Source of the DNA: Candidatus Cloacimonadota bacterium | GTDB taxonomy: Bacteria > Cloacimonadota > Cloacimonadia > Cloacimonadales > Cloacimonadaceae | Direction: 5' to 3' | Length of the DNA: 64,000 bases | Assembly (NCBI GenBank): GCA_030154085.1 | Contig: JASKKR010000001.1 | Span: 68,852-132,851, forward strand | In this document: one piece after another, positions 1 to 8,049 of the stretch | Layout of the letters: each line of letters opens with the position of its first letter | How positions within the stretch are numbered: position 1 is the first letter of the stretch | Program-made: the position numbers and the translations under genes | The notes under the pieces: generated by a model | Seen by the model: only the letters and a program-made list of their open reading frames with translations | What the model was told of the DNA's origin: nothing | Database searches by the model: none

Positions 1-1
1 G

Positions 2-109
2 CTCAAGCAAAAAGATATCTGGGATGAGGTACAAAAACTGTACAGTCAATATGGGATTGCTAACTATATCCCGGAAGACATCATAATCAAGGATTTTCCC
101 ACTACCTAA
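2..109 (+). CDS. C-terminal tail of an unidentified protein (partial)
   Basis: Only the last 35 codons of a plus-strand gene lie inside the window. The frame is open from base 2 and ends at TAA 107-109. The tail is charged and amphipathic (contains DEVQKLYSQYG, ends IIIKDFPTT) with no membrane segment, so it looks like the end of a soluble protein. I do not recognise the family. Its stop codon overlaps by two bases the stop codon of the convergent CHR transporter gene (106-108 on the other strand), so the two transcription units meet with no spacer. That the frame is real is inferred from this tight packing. Confidence 0.5.
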   Translation, partial: LKQKDIWDEVQKLYSQYGIANYIPEDIIIKDFPTT

Positions 110-630
110 GCTGAACCAAAGATAGCGCCAAATATAGCCACAGCAATCAGCAGAGTAAATGGATTGAGCTTAAATTTCCAAGTGGCTATGAAGCTGACCA
201 AGAATACTACAACAGCAAAAAGGCTCTGAACAGCATTGCCCAAGACCATGATTAGAGCTGCCGCAATTAATCCTACAGAGACCAATCTCAAGCGTTTGAA
301 GATCTGCTGAAAACAAGGTAGATTCTTGAGCTTCAGATAACTGATCGTGATAATCATCATGACCAAAATAGACGGCAGGATCACGCCGAGCGTACAAAGC
401 AAGCTTCCCGGAATTCCAGCTTTTTGATAGCCAATAAAGGTCGCAGCATTGATCGCAATCGGACCCGGTGTCATCTGGGAAATTGCCACCACCTCCATAA
501 ATTCCGTATCTGTTAACCACGCGTTTTTGATCACGACTTCCTGCTGAATCATAGCAAGAACTGCGTATCCTCCCCCAAAACTAAACAGCCCGATCTTGAA
601 AAAAGTATAAAGCATCGACAATAGCATCAT
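106..630 (-). CDS. CHR-family (chromate-type) transporter, second half-protein
   Basis: This 174-residue membrane protein has the CHR fold found in ChrA-like chromate/sulfate transporters. The family signatures FSFGGGYA (about residues 16-23) and SQMTPGPIAIN (about 51-61) are present, followed by several hydrophobic helices. The protein is half the size of classical ChrA and sits directly behind a second half-size copy, the usual arrangement of short-chain CHR pairs that probably form a heterodimer. The start chosen is the ATG at 630, which overlaps the upstream stop in ATGATGA fashion; the frame stays open further upstream but only by reading back through the neighbouring gene. The substrate cannot be read from sequence; chromate efflux is a family label. 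Confidence 0.85.
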   Translation of the reverse strand: MMLLSMLYTFFKIGLFSFGGGYAVLAMIQQEVVIKNAWLTDTEFMEVVAISQMTPGPIAINAATFIGYQKAGIPGSLLCTLGVILPSILVMMIITISYLKLKNLPCFQQIFKRLRLVSVGLIAAALIMVLGNAVQSLFAVVVFLVSFIATWKFKLNPFTLLIAVAIFGAIFGSA

Positions 631-1148
631 CGGCGTGACTCCCAGATGGCATAAACTATCGTCAGTAGGATCAGATAGACTGGGGATATTCCCACAAAAC
701 CCACCAATATAGCCACAGCAAGAGGATACCATGCATTTTTAAGAGTCAAACCACTCTTCTTTGCCAATTGGATAAGCGGAACTGCTATCAATGCTACCAC
801 CGCTGGCTTTAGAGCAGAAAAAGCTCGTCTGACCACGGCTTGATCGGCATATTGAGAAAAAAGCATCGCTATCATCAGGATGATCAATGTAGATGGCAAG
901 ATCGTGCCCAGCACGGCCATCAACATTCCGGATTTCCCGCGAACGTGATAGCCTGTGTAGATGCTGATATTCACAGCTATAGACCCAGGAGCGCTGTGTG
1001 CGGCTGCCAGTCCATCCAAAAATTCCTCTTCCGTGATCCACCCATGTCGAGAACATACCTCCCGCTTGATCAGAGGAATCATCGCATAACCGCCACCGAT
1101 GGTAAAAGCACCAATCTTTAGGAATGTCAGAAAAATCTGTAACAGCAT
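627..1148 (-). CDS. CHR-family (chromate-type) transporter, first half-protein
   Basis: This 173-residue integral membrane protein is the partner of the downstream CHR protein. It carries the same paired signatures, FTIGGGYAMI (about residues 15-24) and AHSAPGSIAVN (about 50-60), followed by hydrophobic segments. It begins one base after the ispG stop, so ispG and the two CHR genes are probably one transcript. The two CHR proteins are clearly homologous but diverged, consistent with an obligate heterodimer replacing a fused 400-residue ChrA. Association with an isoprenoid gene is probably only operonic convenience. The family call is firm, the transported anion is not known. Confidence 0.85.
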   Translation of the reverse strand: MLLQIFLTFLKIGAFTIGGGYAMIPLIKREVCSRHGWITEEEFLDGLAAAHSAPGSIAVNISIYTGYHVRGKSGMLMAVLGTILPSTLIILMIAMLFSQYADQAVVRRAFSALKPAVVALIAVPLIQLAKKSGLTLKNAWYPLAVAILVGFVGISPVYLILLTIVYAIWESRR

Positions 1149-1149
1149 C

Positions 1150-2208
1150 TCAGAGAGAATCCCTCACCAGTTTCACCAATGCTGCCAAGAGCTCCTCTTC
1201 CGGATATTTGCCGACGATTTCTCCTTTGGCAAAGAGCAACCCTTCCCCTTTGCCCCCGGCAATACCAAAGTCTGCCTCCCGAGCTTCCCCAGGACCATTG
1301 ACTGCACAGCCCATCACTGCAATAGTGAGATCCTTGTCTGCATATGGTTGCATGGCATCTTCCACTTTTTGAGCCAGATCAATCAGATCGATGCGCGTGC
1401 GTCCACAGGTGGGACAGGATACAATGTTCAGCCCTTTACGCAAGCCCAAAGCTACCAGAATCTGGCGAGCGACTATTACTTCCTTGACGGGATCATCGGT
1501 CAGCGAGATTCGAATGGTGTCACCAATGCCTTCTTCCAATAGAATGCCTACCCCGAGAGCACTCTTGATGCTTCCCGATATCAGAGTTCCTGCTTCCGTA
1601 ACACCCAAATGCAGTGGATAGTTACAGCGCCGTGATAACTCTCGATAGCTGGCGAGCATCAAGGGGATATTTGAAGCTTTTGCAGATATTTTGATCTCAT
1701 AATACCCCAAATCTTCCAAAATTTTGACGTGTGACAGAGCAGCTTCGACCATTGCCTCTTTGCCATGCCCATATTTTGCCAAAAGTTCTTTCGGGAGTGA
1801 ACCGCTATTGACTCCGATCCGAATGGGTATCATGCGCTCACGAGCCGCTGAAACCAGACTAGCTACTCCGCTGCGACTGCCGATATTGCCGGGATTAATG
1901 CGCAATCCGTCGATGCCATTTGCAATGGCTGCCAAAGCGAGCTTGTGATCAAAGTGAATATCAGCAACAAATGGAATATCAAACTCCCGCTTTAAGGTGG
2001 ATATTGCCTGCGCATCTTCCATGTCCATCACCGAAAACCGAATTATTTCGCATCCGGCAGAGATCAATCTCTTGATCTGCTGAGAAGCTTCCGGATAGTT
2101 CGAAGTTTTCACATTTAGCATACTTTGAATGCTGATCTCGGCACCGCCTCCGATCCTAATTTTCCCCAATTTGAGGGGACGAGTTCTAAGTCTTGGAATA
2201 TCTTTCAT
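1150..2208 (-). CDS. ispG: 4-hydroxy-3-methylbut-2-enyl diphosphate synthase IspG (GcpE)
   Basis: This 352-residue protein is the penultimate enzyme of the MEP isoprenoid pathway, reducing MEcPP to HMBPP with a [4Fe-4S] cluster. It has an N-terminal TIM-barrel part starting IRIGGGAEISIQSM and a C-terminal iron-sulfur domain with SCPTCGRTR (Cys265, Cys268) and MGCAVNGPGEA (Cys301 and Glu308), the usual cluster ligands. Length matches the short bacterial form. No Shine-Dalgarno sequence precedes the ATG at 2208, and a TTGACA lies only 29 bases upstream (2237-2242), so the message may be leaderless or nearly so. It heads an operon with the two CHR genes. Confidence 0.95.
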   Translation of the reverse strand: MKDIPRLRTRPLKLGKIRIGGGAEISIQSMLNVKTSNYPEASQQIKRLISAGCEIIRFSVMDMEDAQAISTLKREFDIPFVADIHFDHKLALAAIANGIDGLRINPGNIGSRSGVASLVSAARERMIPIRIGVNSGSLPKELLAKYGHGKEAMVEAALSHVKILEDLGYYEIKISAKASNIPLMLASYRELSRRCNYPLHLGVTEAGTLISGSIKSALGVGILLEEGIGDTIRISLTDDPVKEVIVARQILVALGLRKGLNIVSCPTCGRTRIDLIDLAQKVEDAMQPYADKDLTIAVMGCAVNGPGEAREADFGIAGGKGEGLLFAKGEIVGKYPEEELLAALVKLVRDSL

Positions 2209-2211
2209 AAA

Positions 2212-2242
2212 ATCATCAAGATTGGAGCCAAACTTTTGTCAA
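2212..2242 (-). promoter_or_regulatory. Candidate ispG promoter implying a leaderless message
   Basis: On the minus strand a perfect TTGACA (2242-2237) is followed after 19 bases by GATGAT (2217-2212), a 4 of 6 match to the -10 consensus. The ispG ATG is at 2208, so transcription would start at or within a few bases of the start codon. The -35 is convincing, the -10 weak. Confidence 0.35.
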
Positions 2243-2466
2243 TAATAATCATCCCCTCCACAGCGAAACTTCATCTCATTGCCATGCTCTTTATCCCACA
2301 AAAAATATGCTGTGCAATGTCTTGTAACCAGCTCTTTCTCCCGAAAAGAACTTTGCTGCAATTACCTCCATATCTCCGCTTCTGCACCCCACCGCAACTC
2401 CACTTCCTACAGCTTTTGTCATCATGGCTCGATTAATTGGATTAGCTCAAAGCGATGCTTCCAGGA

Positions 2467-2573
2467 TACACTTCACAAAGCTGTAACTCCTTATTTTCCC
2501 GTTTCTTGCTCACTTCTCAAAGGGGAGAGAAACGGGGGAGGAGTTAAGTGCCCTACTTTTGCAAGCATTTAGC
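2467..2573 (-). repeat. Dispersed 107-bp palindrome-rich element, copy A
   Basis: One of five related intergenic elements. Strand is given so that the conserved core (TTTGAGAAGTGAGCAAG, then ATAAGGAGTTACAGC, then GTGAAGTG) reads left to right; here it reads on the minus strand toward ispG, whose start is about 260 bp away. CGTTTCT and AGAAACG arms form an internal stem, and an outer CACTTAAC/GTGAAGTG pair is nearly complementary. Left end matches GCTAAATGCTTGCAAAAG of the other copies. Confidence 0.85.
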
Positions 2574-2739
2574 TGTGCAAAAATCTGAAGATTTCATGAA
2601 GTTGGACTTAACTTAAGTTTCTTTGTCCCTCGCTGAGTTCATCTGCCGCTTGCAGAGATATTTTTGTTAGGATTAACAGATCTTATCCTTGATTTTGCGG
2701 AAGCTATGTTGGATGATTTGCTGCAAGAAAAGATTTTGC

Positions 2740-2769
2740 TTGACACTATCAAGGCAGCTATCCTATAAT
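2740..2769 (+). promoter_or_regulatory. Strong sigma-70 type promoter
   Basis: A perfect TTGACA (2740-2745) and a perfect TATAAT (2764-2769) are separated by 18 bases. Transcription would start near 2776, giving a leader of about 40 bases with AAGGAG at 2804-2809 before the TTG start at 2817. It drives the three-gene envelope operon. Confidence 0.8.
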
Positions 2770-2816
2770 GATAGGTAAATTTGGATAAACTGATATAATA
2801 GATAAGGAGTAGAGTA

Positions 2817-4094
2817 TTGAAGCCAACTTTTTTGCACCAGCGCATAAAGGCCATTATTCTGCTACTGCTTATGGGGCTTTTTGCTCTAAGTCTTAGCGCC
2901 GAGATTTTAATTCCGATGGATCGCACGCAGACCGATCATCTCAAAGCCTATGGAGTAGCCTTTTCCGCATTGAAAGAGAAGATGGTCGTTAAGTGGCTGC
3001 TAAACTATCGAGGAGGCAGTTTTTTGATGCCTTCCTCTCCGCAGAATATTGCCATCTGTAATATCCGGGGAGTGCGCTATGAGCAAATCAGTTCTGCTGA
3101 TGTGGCAGCGATCACTCTTGAGATCCAGGATGCCAATATGGAGATCATCACGCTGGAGAAGGAACCCAAGATAGCCGTTTACATTCCGCCCAGCACTTTG
3201 CCCTGGGATGATGCTGTCTCTATGGCATTGGAATATGCAGAGATAGAGTATGACCGGATTTGGGATGATGAAGTTCTTTCGGGAAAATTGTCGGATTATG
3301 ATTGGTTGCATCTGCATCATGAGGATTTTACCGGACAATATGGTAAGTTTTATGGATCCTATCGTCACACTCAGTGGTATCAGGAAGATGTTCGGGTCAA
3401 TGAGGCAATGGCAGCGAGTCATGGCTATGACAAGGTCTGGCAGCTCAAGCAAGCTGTTGCGAACAAGATTCGAGAGTTTGTGGTTTCGGGAGGATTTCTT
3501 TTTGCTATGTGCGCTGCAACAGATACAATCGATATAGCGCTGGCAGCGAACGGAATTGACATTGTGGACGCCGTTCTCGATGGCGATGGCATTGATCCCC
3601 AATATCAGAGTAAGTTAGATTTTGAGCGCACATTTGCTTTTGAGAATTTTGAGCTCAAGACCAATCCCTTTGAGTATGAATTTTCCGATATCGACGCCAG
3701 TGACTACAGCAAATTGCGCGGCGCAGAGGGAGATTACTTTCAGCTCTTTGATTTTTCTGCAAAGTATGATCCCGTGCCCACCATGCTTACGCAAAATCAC
3801 ACCAACATCATCAATGGCTTTATGGGACAGACCACGTCGTTTTTTCGAGATAAGCTCAAAAAGAGCGTCATCATCTTGGCAGAAGTGCCAAATCAGAACG
3901 ACGTGAAATATATACATGGCAATCTCGGTAAAGGCACTTTTACTTTTTATGGCGGACACGATCCGGAAGATTATCAACACATGGTTGGAGATCCTGAGAC
4001 GATTTTGGATCTGCACAAAAACTCGCCCGGATATCGCTTGATCCTCAATAACATCCTCTTTCCGGCAGCGGAAAAGAAAGAGCTAAAAACTTAA
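2817..4094 (+). CDS. Secreted GATase1-like protein (family often mislabelled asparagine synthetase B)
   Basis: This 425-residue protein starts with a signal peptide (hydrophobic run about residues 10-28, cleavage near LSAEI). The mature part resembles exported proteins of Bacteroidota-type genomes that databases sometimes call asparagine synthetase B; it contains LLNYRGGSF (about 61-69), typical of that group as I recall it. There is no N-terminal catalytic Cys2 and no ATP-pyrophosphatase SGGxDS loop, so the enzyme name is unsupported. The middle (IAVYIPP, then DYDWLHLHHEDF, then SGGFLFAMCAATDT with Cys232) looks like a class I glutamine-amidotransferase or flavodoxin-like fold. The TTG start is supported by AAGGAG seven bases upstream. 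First gene of an operon with an MCE protein. Function unknown. Confidence 0.75.
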   Translation: MKPTFLHQRIKAIILLLLMGLFALSLSAEILIPMDRTQTDHLKAYGVAFSALKEKMVVKWLLNYRGGSFLMPSSPQNIAICNIRGVRYEQISSADVAAITLEIQDANMEIITLEKEPKIAVYIPPSTLPWDDAVSMALEYAEIEYDRIWDDEVLSGKLSDYDWLHLHHEDFTGQYGKFYGSYRHTQWYQEDVRVNEAMAASHGYDKVWQLKQAVANKIREFVVSGGFLFAMCAATDTIDIALAANGIDIVDAVLDGDGIDPQYQSKLDFERTFAFENFELKTNPFEYEFSDIDASDYSKLRGAEGDYFQLFDFSAKYDPVPTMLTQNHTNIINGFMGQTTSFFRDKLKKSVIILAEVPNQNDVKYIHGNLGKGTFTFYGGHDPEDYQHMVGDPETILDLHKNSPGYRLILNNILFPAAEKKELKT

Positions 4095-4105
4095 GGAATC
4101 GTAAA

Positions 4106-5005
4106 GTGGCAAAATTTTATAAACATCTGCGTAGCACCCGGATCAAGACAGGAATCTGGACATTGGTTATCGTCTTGATCCTAATCTTTGGTTATCTTTG
4201 GCTTACAAACAGTTTAAATATGCGTTCTCAGCAAAATCTGCAAGTTCTCTTTAGCAACGTGATGGGTCTGGAGATCGGTGATAAGATCATGTTTCGCGGG
4301 ATGGAAGTGGGACGAGTCAAAAGCGTCACTTTGCACGACCAAGGCATCCTCGTCTCCGGAAATATTTCCACCAATATTAAGATCCCAAAGGGCAGCAGAT
4401 TCTATATCGAAGATAGTATCATGGGTTCCAAAAGCCTCAATATTCTTCCTGCAAATACTGAGGAATATCTGGATCTCAATCTGGCACAACACGGTGACGA
4501 TCCTTCTGGAATGATGGACGTAATCGCCAAAGCATCTGACTTCATAACAGAACTGGATGAGATCCTTCAACGGCTGAAAGCTGAAGATGGGATTTTGGAT
4601 CAGGGTCAGAAACTGCTCGCCAATGCCTCCAGCACTATGCATACAGCAGATCTTAGCATTACCGAGATCAAAAGCGACATTTCCACAACTATCGGGAGGG
4701 TGGATTCTCTGACCATGATGGTGGAAAGCTTTGTATCATCCGCAAGCGAACCGCTCTTGGAAAGCATCACTTTGGCACCTGCCACTCTGGAGCGGATGAA
4801 TAGTGCACTGGATAGCCTTAGTGTGCTTTCTGGCAAGCTCAATGTCAGTGCGGGAGCTCTTGCCCAAGGCGAGGGAACAGCCGGCAAGATCTTGCATGAA
4901 GATGATCTCTATGAGCGCGTCCTGCAATCCATTGACCGTCTTGATCAGCTCATAGCTGACATCAAGGCAAATCCGCGTAAGTACATCAAATTCTCAGTAT
5001 TTTAA
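4106..5005 (+). CDS. MCE/MlaD-family lipid transport protein
   Basis: This 299-residue protein has one N-terminal transmembrane helix (about residues 16-35) followed by an MCE domain (about 40-120; GLEIGDKIMFRGMEVGRV and the GS-rich strand are typical) and a long alpha-helical C-terminal region that could form the tunnel seen in MCE assemblies. Known relatives ferry phospholipids between inner and outer membrane with an MlaE permease and MlaF ATPase; neither gene is in this window. Start is GTG at 4106 with AAGGA at 4093-4097. It lies 11 bases after the GATase-like gene and 5 bases before the barrel fusion gene, so the three are probably co-transcribed and act together in the envelope. Confidence 0.85.
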   Translation: MAKFYKHLRSTRIKTGIWTLVIVLILIFGYLWLTNSLNMRSQQNLQVLFSNVMGLEIGDKIMFRGMEVGRVKSVTLHDQGILVSGNISTNIKIPKGSRFYIEDSIMGSKSLNILPANTEEYLDLNLAQHGDDPSGMMDVIAKASDFITELDEILQRLKAEDGILDQGQKLLANASSTMHTADLSITEIKSDISTTIGRVDSLTMMVESFVSSASEPLLESITLAPATLERMNSALDSLSVLSGKLNVSAGALAQGEGTAGKILHEDDLYERVLQSIDRLDQLIADIKANPRKYIKFSVF

Positions 5006-5010
5006 AATTT

Positions 5011-8000
5011 ATGAAAAAGCTATTATGTGCCATCCTGATCCTGTGCTGGGGCTTTAGTTATGCTCAGACTTTCGGGAAAAACAAAGTGACTGCAACTCCC
5101 CAAGAATTTTCAGAGATCAAGACTCTGCATTATGATATCTATTACCCTTTGGGTGAAGATGAATTTGGTAAGACGGTAGCCTTAATGGCAGAAGATATCT
5201 ACTACTATCTTAAAGCCGATCTAAAGTATCCGGTATCAACCCGGATTCCGATTATCTTCTATGGTACTAAAAGTGAATTTCAGGTCACCAATATCATCTA
5301 TCCTCTGCTTTCCGAGGGAGTGAGTGGCTTTACGGAAAGTCTTCACAATCGAGTGGTAGTGCCTTTTGATGGGAGTTATAGCAATCTGGAAAAGCTCTTG
5401 GCACACGAACTGACTCATGCCTATATCAATGCATTGGATAATCGCGCTACAAATGCTATTCAATCCTTGCAACCGAGCATGATTCCTTTCTGGTTTACGG
5501 AAGGATTGCCGGAATTTCTCTCCATCGGCGGGAAAGATGAGTATAATAATATGTTCATCATGGATATGGTACTAAATGACAATCTGCCGAAATTGGATTA
5601 CATCAACGGTTATCTGGCATATCGTCTTGGAGAGAGCTTTCTGACCTGGATTGCAGACGTCTACGGTCGCGAAAAGGTCAGCGAATATTTCTATTCCTTG
5701 CGCACTATGAATAAACTCGAAGATGCCACCGAACGTGTCTTTGGCATAACATACGAAGAGCTGGAATCCCGTTGGCGCTTTCAACTTAAAAGAGATTATT
5801 TCCCCGCCATCAATACACATAAGATACCGAAAGAAGTCTTGGAACCACGCACAGATCATCTCAAAGACGGTTCATACTTCAACTACTCCCCTCGCTTTTC
5901 TCCTGATGGAAGCCGATATGTATACTTTTCAGACACCAAGGGCAGATTCAGTGTCTGGATGGGTGGAACTCATGGCTTCAGCAAGCCCAAACTCGTCATC
6001 AAAGGTGAAACCAATGGGAAAATGGAAGAGTTTTATTACATGCGCAGCTCTCTGAGTTGGTTTCCCGATGGCAAGCGGGTGGTATTTGGGGCTAAGACCT
6101 CCTTGGGAGATCGGATACACATCCTCAATGTTGATAGCGGCAAAATCGAAGAGACCATCAATATAGAAGAACTGGATGCCATATTTGAGATGGATCTTTC
6201 CTATGATGGTAGATATCTGGCAATGAGTGCACAGCAAAATATGAAGACGGACATCTTCATCTATGACCTGGTCTCGCACGAGCTCACTCAGCTTACCGAT
6301 GATTATTTCTACGATGCCCAGCCGCGTTTTTCTCCTGATGGCACAAAGATTGCCTTCGCTTCCGAACGAGATGAGAATCCGGAATCCCACCGGTATGGAT
6401 ATTTTGCTAATATCACCCTTGACATCTTTGAATATCGCTTTGCTGATCAAAGCCTGTGGCAGATAACCCGGGAAAACTTTAATTGCACTCAGCCAAGCTA
6501 TGTCGGCGAGGGTAATCTTTTGGCATTTGTATCAACTCGAAGTAAAATCCAAAACTATGAGATCATAGATCTGGAGAATAGCCGCATCGCTTGTCTGACA
6601 AATGTCCTCGCTGGAACCTTCAATGGCGATATCTCCCGGGACTCGAACTACTTATTGGTCTCAAACTACTTTGATGGCGCTTGGGATATCTATTTTGACA
6701 CAGATCCTCTCCGTGAATTGACCTATCAAAACTATCCGGAACCAACTCTATTTGATCTGGATTATGATCTCTTAGATAGAGTTGATTTTGATAAGCTGAA
6801 CCGCTACGGTCCAAAAGACCATAAGTCGGAAATTAAGAGGGGATATCAAAAACCGGAAAGCAGACCTATCTTCAGTGGATATGAACCCGTGATTCCTGAT
6901 ACCAATATCATCGCCAACAACTTCGATTGGGATGAGCCCCCCTCAGCGGACACCTATAATCCGCCGCCTGTTAATAAATACCGCCCCAAATTTGCTCTCG
7001 ATACACTCTGGGGAGGCATGGCATATTCTTCATCTTATGGGGCTGTGGGTAACATCGAACTGGGGCTGAGCGACCTCATGGGGGATCACGGAATCGGCAT
7101 TAGCGTTGGAATCGGCAACAAACTTAAAGAGACAAACTTTGTGTTTTCATATCTCTACCTAAAACAGCGCACAGATTTGGGGACAAGCCTTTTCAACCTC
7201 TATGATGAAGCCTATTATCTTCTCTACAAACCTACGGGCAATGACTACTTCCGACGAACCCGACAACGCCAAACAGGAGCATACTTTTTGGTCAGATATC
7301 CTTTTAGCAGATTCTCCCGGGTGGAACTGCATAATATGCTCTATGATTACCACATTCAATGGGACTATCTGCCTAACGCTAATATCAATACAGAGCTATG
7401 GATCAATGATATAGATAGTTCCAACGGAGTGGCATATGCACCAGGACTAAGCTTGGTCTATGACACTGCACTCTTTGGTTCTACTGGTCCCATGTCAGGC
7501 TATCGCGCAGAATATACCATTCAAAAAAGCTTTGCTAAAGATGACATGGACTATTTCACAAACTATTTTGACCTGAGGTCATACACTCTCTTTAGTCGGC
7601 GCTATTCCCTGGCACTTAGGCTAAATGGAGGAATCAGCACCGGATCCAGCCCGGATCGCTTCTCCTTGGGCGGATACTACGGTGTCCGAGCGCTTAGCCA
7701 CAATCTTTCCGGCAGCAAAAAAGCTCTTGCTAGCGTGGAGCTAAGATTCCCCATGCTGGACTATATGGCGCTGGCATTCCCATTACCTCTGGTCCTAAGC
7801 GGCATCCGTGGCTCAGCCTATGTGGATGTTGGTGCTGTCTGGGATGATACAGATAAGTTCCGCGGCACAGTCGATGGACGCTTGGAAGATATCAAACTCG
7901 GCTACGGATTCGGTCCCAGATTCAACCTCGGTTATTTTGTCCTAAAACTTGACATTGCATGGCTGACCGATCTCAGCAAGATCAGCAAGCCACAGGTCTA

Positions 8001-8025
8001 TCTCAGTCTATCCGAAGATTTTTAA
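5011..8025 (+). CDS. Outer-membrane fusion: gluzincin-like domain, TolB-type propeller, BamA/TamA-like barrel
   Basis: This 1004-residue protein has a signal peptide (cleavage near SYAQ, residue 19). Residues about 25-260 form a peptidase-MA-like domain with HELTH at 132-136 and a downstream WFTEGLPEF whose Glu164 fits the third zinc ligand. Residues about 270-620 contain repeated PD40/TolB motifs (RFSPDGSRYVYFSD, SWFPDGKRVVFG, RFSPDGTKIAFASE). From about 660 to the end it is a beta-barrel resembling BamA/TamA or surface-antigen proteins (GYYGVRALSHNL, ASVELRFPML), ending in the aromatic residue typical of outer-membrane barrels. The peptidase may be active since its ligands are intact. It is the last gene of the MCE operon; the order suggests an envelope-spanning machine. 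Partner and substrate are unknown. Confidence 0.8.
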   Translation: MKKLLCAILILCWGFSYAQTFGKNKVTATPQEFSEIKTLHYDIYYPLGEDEFGKTVALMAEDIYYYLKADLKYPVSTRIPIIFYGTKSEFQVTNIIYPLLSEGVSGFTESLHNRVVVPFDGSYSNLEKLLAHELTHAYINALDNRATNAIQSLQPSMIPFWFTEGLPEFLSIGGKDEYNNMFIMDMVLNDNLPKLDYINGYLAYRLGESFLTWIADVYGREKVSEYFYSLRTMNKLEDATERVFGITYEELESRWRFQLKRDYFPAINTHKIPKEVLEPRTDHLKDGSYFNYSPRFSPDGSRYVYFSDTKGRFSVWMGGTHGFSKPKLVIKGETNGKMEEFYYMRSSLSWFPDGKRVVFGAKTSLGDRIHILNVDSGKIEETINIEELDAIFEMDLSYDGRYLAMSAQQNMKTDIFIYDLVSHELTQLTDDYFYDAQPRFSPDGTKIAFASERDENPESHRYGYFANITLDIFEYRFADQSLWQITRENFNCTQPSYVGEGNLLAFVSTRSKIQNYEIIDLENSRIACLTNVLAGTFNGDISRDSNYLLVSNYFDGAWDIYFDTDPLRELTYQNYPEPTLFDLDYDLLDRVDFDKLNRYGPKDHKSEIKRGYQKPESRPIFSGYEPVIPDTNIIANNFDWDEPPSADTYNPPPVNKYRPKFALDTLWGGMAYSSSYGAVGNIELGLSDLMGDHGIGISVGIGNKLKETNFVFSYLYLKQRTDLGTSLFNLYDEAYYLLYKPTGNDYFRRTRQRQTGAYFLVRYPFSRFSRVELHNMLYDYHIQWDYLPNANINTELWINDIDSSNGVAYAPGLSLVYDTALFGSTGPMSGYRAEYTIQKSFAKDDMDYFTNYFDLRSYTLFSRRYSLALRLNGGISTGSSPDRFSLGGYYGVRALSHNLSGSKKALASVELRFPMLDYMALAFPLPLVLSGIRGSAYVDVGAVWDDTDKFRGTVDGRLEDIKLGYGFGPRFNLGYFVLKLDIAWLTDLSKISKPQVYLSLSEDF

Positions 8026-8049
8026 GATGAAAACAAATAAGGAGTAACC

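Larger units (their letters stand above)
2209..2816. other. Divergent intergenic region, 608 bp
   Basis: This gap separates ispG (minus) from the envelope operon (plus). It holds the candidate ispG promoter, dispersed element copy A (2467-2573) and the strong promoter at 2740-2769. The open frame running through 2279-2572 is produced by the repeat and is not a gene. I see no tRNA or structured RNA signature in the remainder. Confidence 0.6.

Noticed and set aside
2279-2572. Open frame of 97 codons whose tail resembles frames at 14387-14668 and 30985-31275
   Set aside because: The shared tail (HKAVTPYF, then LLKG, then RNGGG) is the translation of the dispersed DNA element; there is no ribosome binding site and the upstream parts are unrelated. 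It would look like a conserved protein family but is a repeat artefact.
2817-4094. Asparagine synthetase B annotation
   Set aside because: The protein has a signal peptide and lacks the N-terminal nucleophile Cys and the ATP-binding SGGxDS loop.
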